The notes: generated by a model from the letters alone, not told the origin. A stretch of DNA of 64,000 nt from CAVQCJ01 sp963711005 (GCA_963711005.1 CAVQCJ010000002.1:1054001-1118000); one strand, 5' to 3'; counted from the first letter of the stretch, positions 35,152 through 44,315 are shown. Translations and numbers: made by a program.

Positions 35152-37230
35152 TCATCGCACCGGGTCCCGCTCGGCGACCAGCGGCAGGACGTCCGGTTCG
35201 CCCAGACGCTGCCGCAGCCACGCCGTCGCGGCGTCGGCGTCCATCGGCCTGCTCACGTACCAGCCCTGGGCGGTGTCGCAGCCCAGGTCCTGCAGCTGCT
35301 CCCAGACCTCGACCGTCTCGACACCCTCGGCGACCGCCTGCAGCCCGAGCGCGTGCGCGAGGTCGACGATCGAGCGCACGATCGAGGCATCCTCGCCCTG
35401 GTCGGCCAGCTTGCTCACGAACGAGCGGTCCACCTTGATCTCGCTGACCGGCAACCGTTTGAGCATGAACATCGACGAGTACCCGGTGCCGAAGTCGTCG
35501 AGGCTGAGCTCGACGTCGAGCGCCTGCAGGGCCATGAGGGTGTCCAGCACCCGGCTGTGCTCGGCCATCAACGTCCGCTCCGTGAGCTCCAGCCGCAGCA
35601 GCGACGCGGAGACCGCGTGTCGAGTCAGCGACTCCGCCACCGACCGGGCCAGCCACGGTCCGTGCAGGTCGCGGGAGGACACGTTGACGGCGACGGTGAC
35701 GACGATCCCCTCGGCCTGCCAGGCCGCGACCTGCGCCAGCGCGCTGTCGACGACGAAGGCGGTGAGCCGGTGCATGAGCCCGGACGTCTCGGCCAGTGGG
35801 ATGAACTCGTCCGGCGCGATGTACCCCCGGGTGGGGTGCTGCCAGCGGACCAGAGCCTCCACCCCCACGACCTCGCCGGTCTCCAGCGACACCTCCGGCT
35901 GGTAGTGCAGCTCCAGCTGGTCGGCGTCGAGCGCGCTGCGCAGCGCGGCCAGCAGCCCGAGCCGCTCCGTGTTGTGGAAGTCGCGCTCGGGGTCGTACAG
36001 CTCGACGCCGGACTGCAGCTCCTTGGCCAGGTACATCGCGACGTCCGCGTGCCGCATCAGCTCGGCGGCAGCCGTGCCGTGCCGCGGGTACATCGCGATC
36101 CCGATGCTGGCCTCGACCTCGAGCACCACCTGCTCCAGCCTGAACGGCTCGGCCAGCGCCTCCCGGATCCGCGTCGCCAGCTCGACCGCCTCCGGCCGCG
36201 AGCCGACTGCGGGCAGGTAGACCGCGAACTCGTCGCCACCCAGCCGCGCCACCACGTCGTTCGCCCGGAGCGCGCCCTGGATCCGCCGGGCGAGGAGCGT
36301 GAGGAGCTCGTCTCCGACGTGGTGCCCGAGGGTGTCGTTCACATCCTTGAAGCGGTCCAGGTCCAGCAGGCACAGGACGAACGGCAGCGGCGCCGGAACG
36401 CCCGCGTCGTCGGCCGACGTGCGCAGCGACGCGGTGGCCGAGGCGAGCCGGTCCATGAGGAACTTGCGGTTCGGCAGGCCGGTCAGCGAGTCGTGCAGGG
36501 CCTTGTGCTGCTCGTCCAGGGACAACCGGGCCGCCTGGTAGACGACGACGAGCGGGAGCGCCAGCACCGGCAGGAACCACACGCTCTGGTGCAGCGAGAC
36601 CGCGACGACCGGCGCCAGCGCCAGCACCGCGGCATTGGTGACGACGTCGTACCAGAAGTCGGCGGGGAACGTCGGGTACAGCCGGCGGTCCTCCGTGCGG
36701 GCCACGAAGAACTCGACCGCCGTGTCGGCGACGAACCAGAGCACCCAGCCCGGGACCACCCAGAGCAGGTCCGCGCCGTGCAGGTCCTGGCCGGCCATCT
36801 CCAGGCCCTCGGGGAAGCCGGCGAGCAGCATCGTCAACCAGGAGACACCGACCGCGAGCACTCCGGCGCCCGACCGGAAGACGCTCTCCCACGCCGGGCG
36901 GCGGTGCAGCACCGAGGCGATCAGCGTGGCAGCGGCCTCGAGCAGCAATGCCTGCCACGGCCCCCACTCGTACAGCGTCGCGAAGACGAACGTGGTCGAG
37001 ATCAGCGTGCCCTGGTTGTGGACCGCCCTGGACGTGCGTACCGGAAGAAGCTCGCCGCTCACGGCGAGAGCCGCGACCAACCAGAAGGTCGGGTGCAAGC
37101 ACATCGGGTTGCTGCGGAGGCAGACCACCGCAGACATCATCAGGAGCGCGGCCGCGACGACCGTCACGTACCAGACCGTGCAGAACCGGGACCAGCGCCG
37201 CAACGACGGTCCTGACAACGTGCGAATCAT
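35152..37230 (-). CDS. Membrane-bound GGDEF-EAL cyclic-di-GMP protein
   Basis: 692 residues from ATG 37230 (MIRTLSGPSLRRW). Six to eight hydrophobic helices occupy about residues 15-235. The GGDEF domain has DSLTGLPNRKFLMDRL and intact RLGGDEFAVYLP. The EAL domain has VGVEALVRWQHP, LDDFGTGYSSMFMLKRLP and SEIKVDRSFVSKL. The architecture parallels the protein at 30972, but the sensor parts differ in sequence. It converges on the EAL gene with a 123-base gap. Confidence 0.92.
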   Translation of the reverse strand: MIRTLSGPSLRRWSRFCTVWYVTVVAAALLMMSAVVCLRSNPMCLHPTFWLVAALAVSGELLPVRTSRAVHNQGTLISTTFVFATLYEWGPWQALLLEAAATLIASVLHRRPAWESVFRSGAGVLAVGVSWLTMLLAGFPEGLEMAGQDLHGADLLWVVPGWVLWFVADTAVEFFVARTEDRRLYPTFPADFWYDVVTNAAVLALAPVVAVSLHQSVWFLPVLALPLVVVYQAARLSLDEQHKALHDSLTGLPNRKFLMDRLASATASLRTSADDAGVPAPLPFVLCLLDLDRFKDVNDTLGHHVGDELLTLLARRIQGALRANDVVARLGGDEFAVYLPAVGSRPEAVELATRIREALAEPFRLEQVVLEVEASIGIAMYPRHGTAAAELMRHADVAMYLAKELQSGVELYDPERDFHNTERLGLLAALRSALDADQLELHYQPEVSLETGEVVGVEALVRWQHPTRGYIAPDEFIPLAETSGLMHRLTAFVVDSALAQVAAWQAEGIVVTVAVNVSSRDLHGPWLARSVAESLTRHAVSASLLRLELTERTLMAEHSRVLDTLMALQALDVELSLDDFGTGYSSMFMLKRLPVSEIKVDRSFVSKLADQGEDASIVRSIVDLAHALGLQAVAEGVETVEVWEQLQDLGCDTAQGWYVSRPMDADAATAWLRQRLGEPDVLPLVAERDPVR

Positions 37231-37381
37231 GCGTTCCCCACCCCTTGCCGCGGACCGGCTGCTGTTCCGAGATCGGTTGCTGCTGCGAGCTGGCATCCGA
37301 CACCGATGGAGTTCGGATCTGGGCCGCGCGACTTGAGCCGGGGACCGCGGCACGCCGCGTCTCGGTGGCCGAAATGGTGGG

Positions 37382-38251
37382 TCAGCGGCTGATGCGGGCG
37401 TTCCTGCGCAGATGGCCCACGACGAAGGCCAGCACGTAGCAGGTCGTGGCGACGGCCAGGATCGCGAAGCTCGGCGGCACTCGCGGCGCGAGGAACGCGA
37501 TCGTCAGCCCCAGTCCCATCGAGAGGACGGCGAGGGTCGCGGACAGGGTCATCGCACGGTACGGGCGGTCGGTCAGCCGCTGCGCCGCGCCGGCCGGGGC
37601 GGCCAGCAGCCCGAGCAGGAGCAGGGCGCCGACGGCCTGGGTAGCCTCGGCCGCAGTCATCCCGACCAGGGCGAGGAAGCCGACGCCGAGCAGCCGGACG
37701 GGTACGCCGCGCGCCGACGCCACCGCCTCGTCCAGGCTCGCGAAGAGCAGCGGCCGGGCCGCGAAGAGCAGCGCGGCCACGAGCAGGAGCGCGATCACCG
37801 CGGCCGTACGCGCGGCCTGCGCGCTCAACCCGAAGACCGAGCCGAACAGCACGCCCGCTCCCGACGCTCCGGTCGCCGCCGCCTGCGCGCTGGTCGCGTA
37901 GACCGACAGCGCCAGCACGCCCAGCCCCAGCACCCAGGCGAAGACCGTGCCGATCACCACGTCGTCCGCACGACCCCGGTTCCCGAGCAGGCCGAGCACG
38001 ACCCCCACCGCGACCGTCGTGACGAACAGGCCGAGCCGCGCGTCGATCCCGAACGCCAGCGCACCCAGGGCGCCGGTGAACGCGACGTGGCTGAGCGCGT
38101 CCCCGGTGAACACCTGGCTGCGCAGCACCATGAAGTAGCCGACCAGGCCGGCGAGCAGCGCGATCGGGATGCCGGCCAGGAACGCCTGCCGCATGAACGG
38201 GTAGGCGAAAAGGTCCGTCAAGCCGGTCCCGGCGGCCAGTAACCCGGTCAC
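37382..38251 (-). CDS. Zinc/manganese-type ABC transporter permease (ZnuB/MntB family), first copy
   Basis: 289 residues from GTG 38251, overlapping the stop of the neighbouring permease (GTGA). About eight hydrophobic helices with the ABC-3 family signature: FLAGIPIALLAGLVGYFMVLR, TGDALSHVAFTGALGALAFG and ASLDEAVASARGVPV. The open frame extends upstream over the neighbour, but that part lacks coding character. It is the last gene of the metal-uptake operon. Confidence 0.88.
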   Translation of the reverse strand: MTGLLAAGTGLTDLFAYPFMRQAFLAGIPIALLAGLVGYFMVLRSQVFTGDALSHVAFTGALGALAFGIDARLGLFVTTVAVGVVLGLLGNRGRADDVVIGTVFAWVLGLGVLALSVYATSAQAAATGASGAGVLFGSVFGLSAQAARTAAVIALLLVAALLFAARPLLFASLDEAVASARGVPVRLLGVGFLALVGMTAAEATQAVGALLLLGLLAAPAGAAQRLTDRPYRAMTLSATLAVLSMGLGLTIAFLAPRVPPSFAILAVATTCYVLAFVVGHLRRNARISR

Positions 38252-39177
38252 GACGGCGCTCCCGACAGCGCCCGACCCGACTTGCGGTGCACGCGGCGCC
38301 ACCCCGCCGCCGCCAGGTACACGACGAACGCGATCGTCGTCACGAAGAAGCCGATCGGGTACGGCGAGAAGTACGCGACGAACAACGACAGCCAGGTCAC
38401 GGTCAGCCCCACCGCGACGGCGAGCGTCGCGCCGACGACCGGGCGGGCCGTCCAGGCCTGCGCCGTGGCGGCCGGGACCACCAGCAGCGCGAACACCAGC
38501 AGCGTCCCGGTGATCTGGCTGACCTCTGCGGCCGCGACCGCGAGCAGCACCAGGAACGCTACCGACAGGCCGCGCACCGGTACGCCGCGCGCCGATGCGA
38601 CGTCGCGGTCCACCGACGCGAACAGCAGCGGCCGGCCGATGGTCGCGAGCGCCGCGAGCGTGGCTACGGCCACGACCAGCAGCACCAGCACCTGCTGCTG
38701 CGTGATCCCCAGGAAGCTCCCGAAGAGCAGCGCGTTCGCGCCGCCGGCGAAGCCGCCGTACAGGCTGACGAACAGGTAGCCGCAAGCGAGGGCGAACGCG
38801 TTCACCGTCCCGGTGACCGCCGACTCCTCGCTGTACCCGCGGCCGCCGGAACCCGGGACCAGCCCGATGACCAGCGCCGCGACCACCGCGAACGCGAACA
38901 GCCCGTAGGTCGCGCTGACGCCGACCAGCACCGCGCCGGCGGCGCCTGGGAAGCCGACGACCGCGAGCGTGTGCCCGGCGAAGCTCTGCCGGCGGAGCAC
39001 CATGAACCAGCCGATCAGGCCGGCCAGCACCGCGACGATCGCGCCGGCCCGGAAGGCGTTCACCATGAACGGGTACTCGAGGACCTGCCGGACGTCCTCG
39101 ACCAGGTTCCAGCTCAGGCGGGGCTCCGGTCCCACCGAGAGTGCGATCCCCGTCGACATCGCTGGCAGAGCTGGCAT
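38248..39177 (-). CDS. Zinc/manganese-type ABC transporter permease (ZnuB/MntB family), second copy
   Basis: 309 residues from ATG 39177; ATG 39159 is an alternative. The ABC-3 signature is the same as in its neighbour: FRAGAIVAVLAGLIGWFMVLR, SFAGHTLAVVGFPGAAGAVL and ASVDRDVASARGVPV. The two permeases are paralogues and may form a heterodimer, as in the AztB/ZnuB-like pairs of some actinomycetes. The gene starts 8 bases after the end of the ATPase gene. Confidence 0.88.
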   Translation of the reverse strand: MPALPAMSTGIALSVGPEPRLSWNLVEDVRQVLEYPFMVNAFRAGAIVAVLAGLIGWFMVLRRQSFAGHTLAVVGFPGAAGAVLVGVSATYGLFAFAVVAALVIGLVPGSGGRGYSEESAVTGTVNAFALACGYLFVSLYGGFAGGANALLFGSFLGITQQQVLVLLVVAVATLAALATIGRPLLFASVDRDVASARGVPVRGLSVAFLVLLAVAAAEVSQITGTLLVFALLVVPAATAQAWTARPVVGATLAVAVGLTVTWLSLFVAYFSPYPIGFFVTTIAFVVYLAAAGWRRVHRKSGRALSGAPS

Positions 39178-39184
39178 CGGCGGC

Positions 39185-40017
39185 TCAGTGCTCGTGCCGG
39201 TCGTGGTGGTGCGCGGGCGGCTCGGGCTGCCCGACGACGACCAGCTGCCCGTCCGAGGTCTGGCAGCACCTCGACCGGCGTCCCGTACAGCCGCGTCAGC
39301 GTGCTGCTGGTGATGACTTCGCGGGGGGTCCCTGACGCGACCCCGCCGGCGGCGATGTACACCACGCGGTCCAGCGCTCCCAGGATCGGGTTCACGTCGT
39401 GCGCCACCATCACCACGGTGACCCCGTCGCCGTGGCAGAGCTCGGACACCAGAGCCGCGATCGCGCTCTGGTTCGGCAGGTCGAGGCTGTCCAGCGGCTC
39501 GTCCAGCAGCAGCAGCCGCGGCCGCCCGGCCAGCGCCTGGGCGATCAGCAGTCGCTGCTGCTCGCCGCCGGACAGCCGACCGATCGGGCGGTCCGCGTAA
39601 GCGGTCGCGCCGACCCGGTCGATCACCTCGCGCACGCGGTCCCGCTCCGCCCTGGCCCGGGCCGACCAGCGGGTCGCACCGGGCAGCGCCACCCCCCAGC
39701 GGTTCCCGTCGAGCCCGAGCCGGACCACGTCGACCCCGCGCACCCGTAGCTGCGGGTCGAAGCTGCGGCGCTGCGGGAGGTAGCCGATCCCGTCTGCCGC
39801 GGCACCGGCAGCCTCGCCCAGCACTGTCAGCGAGCCCGACTCGAGGGGGACCAGGCCGAGCATCGCCTTCACCAGCGTGGACTTCCCGACGCCGTTCGGG
39901 CCGAGCACCGCCACGAACTCCCCCGCACGCACGGTCAGGTCCACCCCGGACCACAGCAGCCGGCCGCCGACGCGGACCGCCGCGTCGCTGCAGCCGGACG
40001 ACCTCGTCGCCGGTCAT
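39185..40017 (-). pseudogene. Metal ABC transporter ATP-binding protein (ZnuC type), two apparent frameshifts
   Basis: The central frame has Walker A LGPNGVGKSTLVKAMLG, signature LSGGEQQRLLIAQALAG and Walker B RLLLLDEPLDSLD with HDVN. The natural N-terminus (MTGDEVVRLQ at ATG 40017) and the C-terminus (TSDGQLVVVGQPEPP, then a His-rich DRHEH end at 39185) lie in other frames. One extra base near 39987 and one near 39265 reconnect them. The corrected protein would be about 276 residues, a normal length. The start overlaps the binding-protein stop (ATGA). The breaks may be sequence errors. A histidine-rich C-terminal tail (PPAHHHDRHEH) would suit a zinc or manganese transporter. Confidence 0.8.
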
Positions 40018-40938
40018 CGGCCGGTGCCTGTCGCCAGGGCGGCGCGCAAACGCCTGCAGCTGCGCCGTCTGCCACTGCTGCCACGTCGCCGTCGCAGGCA
40101 CCATCGTCTCGGTGATCGTCGTGACCGGGATGCCGGCGGCGTCCGCTGCGGCGATCTGCTGCTGGACGTCCGGCGTCGCGTTCTGGCTGTTGTAGACGTA
40201 GACCGCGATCTGCCGGCCGGTGATCTGCTCGTCCGCCGTGGCCTTGTCCGCCGCCGAGGGGTCGGTGCCCTCGCTGACCGCCCTGAGGAAGCCCGGCGGC
40301 GTGACCAGGTCCAGCCCGAGTGCCGGCGAGACCATCGCGAAGATCGACTCCGACGCACCGACCGCCGTGCCCGCGTACCGCGCCCGGATGTCCGCGACGA
40401 CCGCCTTGTACGCGGCGGTCCCGGTCGAGTCGAAGACCTGCGCCAGCCGGTCGAACTCGGCGCCGTCCGCCGGGTCCAGCTGCTTGTAGAGGGCGGTCAG
40501 CCGGGCGGCCACGGCTAGACGTCCGCCGGGTCGTACCAGCGGTGCGGGTTGTCACCCGTCGCCAGCGCCGACCAGCCTGCCGACATCGAGCACGGGTCGG
40601 TCCGGGTTCGGGTTCGCGTCGACGAGCTTGCTCGCCCAGGCGTCGTACCCGACCCCGTTGACCAGCACCAGGTCGGACGCCGCGACGGCGCGCGCGTCGG
40701 CCGGGGTCGGCTCGTAGTCGTGCGGGTCGGCGTCGGGGTTGTCGATGAGGCTGGTGACCTGCACCTGCGCGCCACCGAGCTGCCGGGCGATGCTCCCCCA
40801 GAAGTTCTCCGCGGCGACCACGCTGACCAGGTGGCTGTCCGTGGAGCCGGCCAGCCCGGGGGCGCCGGCCGTGCTGCAGGACGCGCACGCCAGCACCGCT
40901 GCCGCAATCGCGACGACGCCGCCGGCCCGTCTGCGCAC
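40014..40938 (-). pseudogene. Zinc/manganese ABC transporter substrate-binding lipoprotein (ZnuA type), three apparent frameshifts
   Basis: ATG 40938 begins a lipoprotein signal peptide (GVVAIAAAVLACASCS; lipobox VLAC). The cluster A-1 fold follows: VVAAENFWGSIARQLGG, DADPHDYEPTPADARAVAAS (metal His) and NGVGYDAW. Then the frame breaks near 40565, 40512 and 40060 while the family text continues: TGDNPHRWYDPADV (second His), AARLTALYKQLDPADGAEF, and ALRAALATGTGR at the stop 40014. With three single-base corrections a full protein of about 307 residues results. It is the first gene behind a perfect Fur/Zur-type palindrome. Confidence 0.78.
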
Positions 40939-40970
40939 GTCGTCCTCCGGGTCGTCCTGGTGAGAGTAAG

Positions 40971-40987
40971 ATGAAATCCGATTTCAT
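40971..40987. promoter_or_regulatory. Zur/Fur-type box (perfect 8-1-8 palindrome)
   Basis: ATGAAATCCGATTTCAT is a perfect inverted repeat around a single central base, 33 bases upstream of the binding-protein gene and between it and the Fur-family gene. Its TGAAAxC...GxTTTCA shape matches the style of actinobacterial Zur boxes. It probably lets the regulator repress both directions when zinc is sufficient. Confidence 0.75.
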
Positions 40988-41062
40988 TACGGAAGTCAAC
41001 GCGGTCGGACCTGCACGGTGCGGCAGACTGGGCCGCGACCGCTCCTGAGACTGGAGAGCCCG

Positions 41063-41485
41063 TTGCCCATCGCCGGAACCGGCCCCGCTGTCCGCTCCAC
41101 GCGCCAGCGCGCCGCGGTCTCCGCGCTCCTGGACGAGCTCGACGGCTTCCGGAGCGCGCAGGAGGTGCACGACCTCTTGCGGCACCGGGGCGAACGCGTC
41201 GGGCTGACCACCGTCTACCGGACCCTGCAGGTGCTCGCCGATGCCGGCGAGGTCGACGTCCTGCGTACCGGGGACGGCGAGGTGACCTACCGCCGGTGCA
41301 GCCAGGGACACCACCACCATCTGGTCTGCCGGGTCTGCGGGCGGACGGTCGAGGTGGACGGCCCGGCGGTCGAGCGGTGGGCCCGGTCGGTCGCTGCCGA
41401 GCACGGTTTCGTCGACGTCAGCCACACACTCGAGATCTTCGGCACCTGCGCCGACTGCGGCCGCGGCCCGCACCCGCGGGCCTGA
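41063..41485 (+). CDS. zur: Fur-family metalloregulator, probably Zur
   Basis: 140 residues from TTG 41063 with GGAGAG just upstream; an in-frame GTG at 41018 would add 15 residues. The winged helix has RSTRQRAAVSALLDELDGF and GLTTVYRTLQVLADAGEVDVL. Metal sites are visible as HHHHLVCRVCGRTVEVDG and a second C-x-x-C pair in GTCADCGRG. Divergence from a zinc-type ABC operon over a palindromic box makes Zur the best call over Fur. Confidence 0.85.
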   Translation: MPIAGTGPAVRSTRQRAAVSALLDELDGFRSAQEVHDLLRHRGERVGLTTVYRTLQVLADAGEVDVLRTGDGEVTYRRCSQGHHHHLVCRVCGRTVEVDGPAVERWARSVAAEHGFVDVSHTLEIFGTCADCGRGPHPRA

Positions 41486-41498
41486 ACCCGTCCAGGTC

Positions 41499-41512
41499 GG
41501 GACCTTGGTCCC
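41499..41512. promoter_or_regulatory. GGGACC-TT-GGTCCC palindrome, DosR/DevR-like box
   Basis: A perfect 6-2-6 inverted repeat 76 bases upstream of the nitronate monooxygenase start. The mycobacterial DosR consensus is built on TTSGGGACT and AGTCCC half-sites, and many actinobacterial relatives have GGGACC/GGTCCC. Binding by a DosR-like regulator is inference; no such gene is in the window. Confidence 0.4.
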
Positions 41513-41534
41513 TGGGCGTGCCGGGGCCGCCATG

Positions 41535-41573
41535 ACAACCTACGTTTCCGTAACCTACGGAACCGTAGGTTGT
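41535..41573. promoter_or_regulatory. 39-bp nearly perfect palindrome, probable repressor operator
   Basis: ACAACCTACG (41535-41544) pairs with CGTAGGTTGT (41564-41573); the inside continues as TTCCGTA/TACGGAA around a 3-base centre. Only one internal pair (41545/41563) fails outside the loop. Within it lies AACCTACGGAACCGTAGGTT (41552-41571), a 9-2-9 repeat of the size TetR-family repressors bind. The element ends 14 bases before the start codon, overlapping the leader, so it could act as operator or RNA hairpin. Confidence 0.6.
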
Positions 41574-41587
41574 AAGGAGCGCAGTTC

Positions 41588-43078
41588 ATGGTTCTCGACG
41601 GCCTACCCACGGTCATCCAAGGCGGCATGGGTGTCGCGGTGTCCTCGTGGCAGCTGGCAGCAGCCGTGTCGGCCGCGGGGCAGCTCGGCGTCGTGTCCGG
41701 CACGGCGCTGGACGTCGTCCTGGCCCGTCGGCTGCAGGACGGCGATGTCGGCGGCCACGCACGCCGCGCACTGAGATCATTCCCGGACCCGGCGATGGCC
41801 CAGCGGGCTCTCGACCGCTACTTCAACCCCGAGGGCCGAGCTCCCGGTCAGCCCTACCGGCCCGTTCCCAAGCTGACCCTGCGACAGAGCCGCGCCGGCC
41901 AGGAGCTCGCCGTGGTGGGCAACTTCGTCGAAGTATGGCTCGCCAAAGAGGGCCATCCCGGCGTGGTGGGGATCAACTTCCTCGAGAAGATCCAGATGGC
42001 CACTCCGTGCGCCGCACTCGGCGCCATGCTCGCGGGCGTCGACTTCGTGCTCATGGGAGCCGGTGTGCCGCGACAGATCCCGCAGCTGCTCACCGACCTC
42101 GCCGCCGGCCGGCCCGGTGGTGTCGGAGTCGACGTGCACGGCGCTGACGAGCAGTACCGCGTCGAGGTCGATCCCCGCGACCTGCTCGCGGTGGCGCCGC
42201 CGGCACTTCGGCGGCCGAAGTTCCTCGCGATCATCTCCGCAGCCGTGCTCGCGTCGTACCTGGCCCGGGACGAGGCCACCCGCCCCGACGGCTTCGTCAT
42301 CGAGGGGTCGGTCGCCGGCGGGCACAACGCGCCGCCACGCGGACCGCTGGTGCTCGACGACGACGACGAGCCCGTCTACGGGCCCCGCGACGACGTCGAC
42401 ATCGCCAAGGTCGCCGCGCTCGGGATCCCGTTCTGGCTCGCGGGTTCCTACGGCGCGCCCGACCGGGTGGCCGAGGCCGTACGGGCGGGTGCCGCCGGGG
42501 TGCAGGTCGGCACCGTGTTCGCCCTCAGCCAGGAGTCCGGCCTCACCGAGACCCTGCGCAGCAGGATGCGCGACCTGCTGGCCGCCGACAGCCTGGGCGT
42601 CCGCACCGACGCGCATGCCTCCCCGACCGGCTTCCCGTTCAAGGTCGCCCAGCTGTCCCAGACGCTCTCGGACCAACAGGTGTACGACGAGCGGGAGCGC
42701 CACTGCGACCTGAGCTACCTCCGCACGCCCTACCTCGCGGCCGAAGGGGGCATCGGCTACCGCTGCCCCAGCGAACCCGTCCACATGTACCTGCGCAAGG
42801 GCGGCGACCTTGCCGACACCGCGGGGCGCAAATGCCTGTGCAACGCGCTGACCGCCAACGTCGGCCTGGGCCAGACCAGGCGCGACGGGTTCGTCGAACC
42901 GCCGCTCGTCACGCTCGGCGCCGACCTCGACGCCGCCCGGACCCTGGCGATGCTCCACCCGTCCGGGTGGCACGCAGCCGACGTCGTCGACTGGCTGCTC
43001 GGCGAGAGCGGCGGGTCCCCGGACGAGCTCGGCCGCCGCACACCCCTCGCTGTCGGCGCCCAAGGGCTACGGTGCTGA
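41588..43078 (+). CDS. Nitronate monooxygenase / 2-nitropropane dioxygenase-like flavoprotein
   Basis: 496 residues from ATG 41588 with AAGGAG 8 bases upstream. The FMN-dependent TIM barrel of the NMO/FabK superfamily is seen in VIQGGMGVAVSSWQLAAAVS, GVVSGTALDVVL, VIEGSVAGGHNAPP (the GGH motif) and GIPFWLAGSYGAPDRVAEAV. It is longer than typical NMO proteins (about 330-370): the C-terminal 130 residues contain several cysteines (YRCPSEP, GRKCLCNAL). That extended form is known as a distinct actinobacterial and proteobacterial subgroup. It sits behind a large palindrome and a GGGACC box. Confidence 0.85.
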   Translation: MVLDGLPTVIQGGMGVAVSSWQLAAAVSAAGQLGVVSGTALDVVLARRLQDGDVGGHARRALRSFPDPAMAQRALDRYFNPEGRAPGQPYRPVPKLTLRQSRAGQELAVVGNFVEVWLAKEGHPGVVGINFLEKIQMATPCAALGAMLAGVDFVLMGAGVPRQIPQLLTDLAAGRPGGVGVDVHGADEQYRVEVDPRDLLAVAPPALRRPKFLAIISAAVLASYLARDEATRPDGFVIEGSVAGGHNAPPRGPLVLDDDDEPVYGPRDDVDIAKVAALGIPFWLAGSYGAPDRVAEAVRAGAAGVQVGTVFALSQESGLTETLRSRMRDLLAADSLGVRTDAHASPTGFPFKVAQLSQTLSDQQVYDERERHCDLSYLRTPYLAAEGGIGYRCPSEPVHMYLRKGGDLADTAGRKCLCNALTANVGLGQTRRDGFVEPPLVTLGADLDAARTLAMLHPSGWHAADVVDWLLGESGGSPDELGRRTPLAVGAQGLRC

Positions 43079-43080
43079 GC

Positions 43081-43293
43081 ATGTCGGCCGCGCAGGAGCT
43101 GCACGACAGCTGGGAGCAGGCGGAGGTGGCCTACCGCCTGAAGCTGAACGAGTGCATGCACATGCCGTGGACCGGCCAGCACGTGATCCCCGCCGGCGGC
43201 GACCTGCTGACGCCGGACAAGCTGGCGGATCTGACCAGGCTCGGCGGGAAGCGCGACGACGCGCGCCGAGCCTTCTTCGACGCGATCTCCTAG
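43081..43293 (+). CDS. Small hypothetical protein
   Basis: 70 residues from ATG 43081, 2 bases after the monooxygenase stop, so probably in the same transcript. The text is mostly helical (ELHDSWEQAEVAYRLKLNE, KLADLTRLGGKRDDARRAFF) with a central Pro/Gly turn. No family recognised. Confidence 0.55.
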   Translation: MSAAQELHDSWEQAEVAYRLKLNECMHMPWTGQHVIPAGGDLLTPDKLADLTRLGGKRDDARRAFFDAIS

Positions 43294-43412
43294 GAACGCT
43301 GCGAGTACCCGGTCCTTCGGCGGCATCGAGCCTTTACGCGGTGACGTCGATGTGCTCGGATCTGGCGGGGGGGTGGGGCGCCCGCTCCGCCGCAGTGCGA
43401 GAGGAAGTCTCG

Positions 43413-44315
43413 ATGACGAACCCGGTGCTGGCGAGCTGGCGGGACGGGACGGCCAAGGACGCGATCCTGGACTTCATCCGGCGGGCCACGACGCCTGGAC
43501 CGGGCTTCGTGGCCCCGGCGGACCGGATCGCCGCTTTCGACAACGACGGGACGCTGTGGGTGGAGCAGCCGTTGCCGCCGCAGTTCGACTTCGTGTTCCG
43601 CACCTGGGGCGAAGAGGTCAAGAAGGACCCGTCGCTGGCGGGGGTGCAGCCGTACAAGGCGCTGATCGAGAAGGACCCGGCGTTCATCCAGGGCGTCGCC
43701 ACCCAGGATCCGGAGACCATCGAGGTCCTGCTGAAGGCGTTCGGGCGGTCGTGGGCAGGGACGACCCCGGCCGAGTTCGATGCGCAGGTCCGCGACTGGC
43801 TCGAGACGGTCAAGCAGCCCAAGCTGGGGGTGCTGTACAAGGATCTCGTCTACCGGCCGATGCTGGAGCTGTTCGACCTGCTCAAGGCCGACGGGTTCCG
43901 GGTGTACGTGTGCTCGGGCGGTGGCCGGGACTTCATGCGCGTGTTCGCCGAGGAGACCTGGGGGATCTACAAAGAGAACGTGATCGGCACGGCCGCGGAG
44001 TACAGCTACCGCGACGGGACGATGGTGCGTGGTGAGCAGATCCTGGGCCGGCTGGATCTGGGTGCGGGCAAGCCTGAGCACATCTTCGCCCGGACCGGTC
44101 GGCTGCCGGTGCTCGCTGGCGGGAACGCGGACGTGGACATCGAGATGCTCGAGTCAGCCCGGTTCGCGCTGCTGATCAACCACGACGACGCGGAGCGCGA
44201 GTTCGCCTACACCTCCTCCGCCGAAGCGTCCCTGGCCAGGGCCGAGGAGCTGGGCTGGACCGTGGTGAGCATGAAGGACGACTGGAGCACGCTCTACGGA
44301 AGACCGGCGCACTGA
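43413..44315 (+). CDS. HAD-superfamily phosphatase-like hydrolase
   Basis: 300 residues from ATG 43413, with GAGAGGAAG upstream. Motif I is AAFDNDGTLWVEQ, motif II is VYVCSGGGRDFMR, and motif IV is LPVLAGGNADVDIEML, as in the phosphoserine phosphatase-like HAD group. A helical cap lies between motifs I and II. Members act on small phosphoesters; the substrate is unknown. It overlaps the next gene by one base. Confidence 0.88.
   Translation: MTNPVLASWRDGTAKDAILDFIRRATTPGPGFVAPADRIAAFDNDGTLWVEQPLPPQFDFVFRTWGEEVKKDPSLAGVQPYKALIEKDPAFIQGVATQDPETIEVLLKAFGRSWAGTTPAEFDAQVRDWLETVKQPKLGVLYKDLVYRPMLELFDLLKADGFRVYVCSGGGRDFMRVFAEETWGIYKENVIGTAAEYSYRDGTMVRGEQILGRLDLGAGKPEHIFARTGRLPVLAGGNADVDIEMLESARFALLINHDDAEREFAYTSSAEASLARAEELGWTVVSMKDDWSTLYGRPAH

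Noticed and set aside
37231..37381. RNA gene or terminator between the GGDEF-EAL gene and the metal permease
   Set aside because: No stable hairpin followed by a T-run and no RNA-gene features were seen in this 151-base gap.
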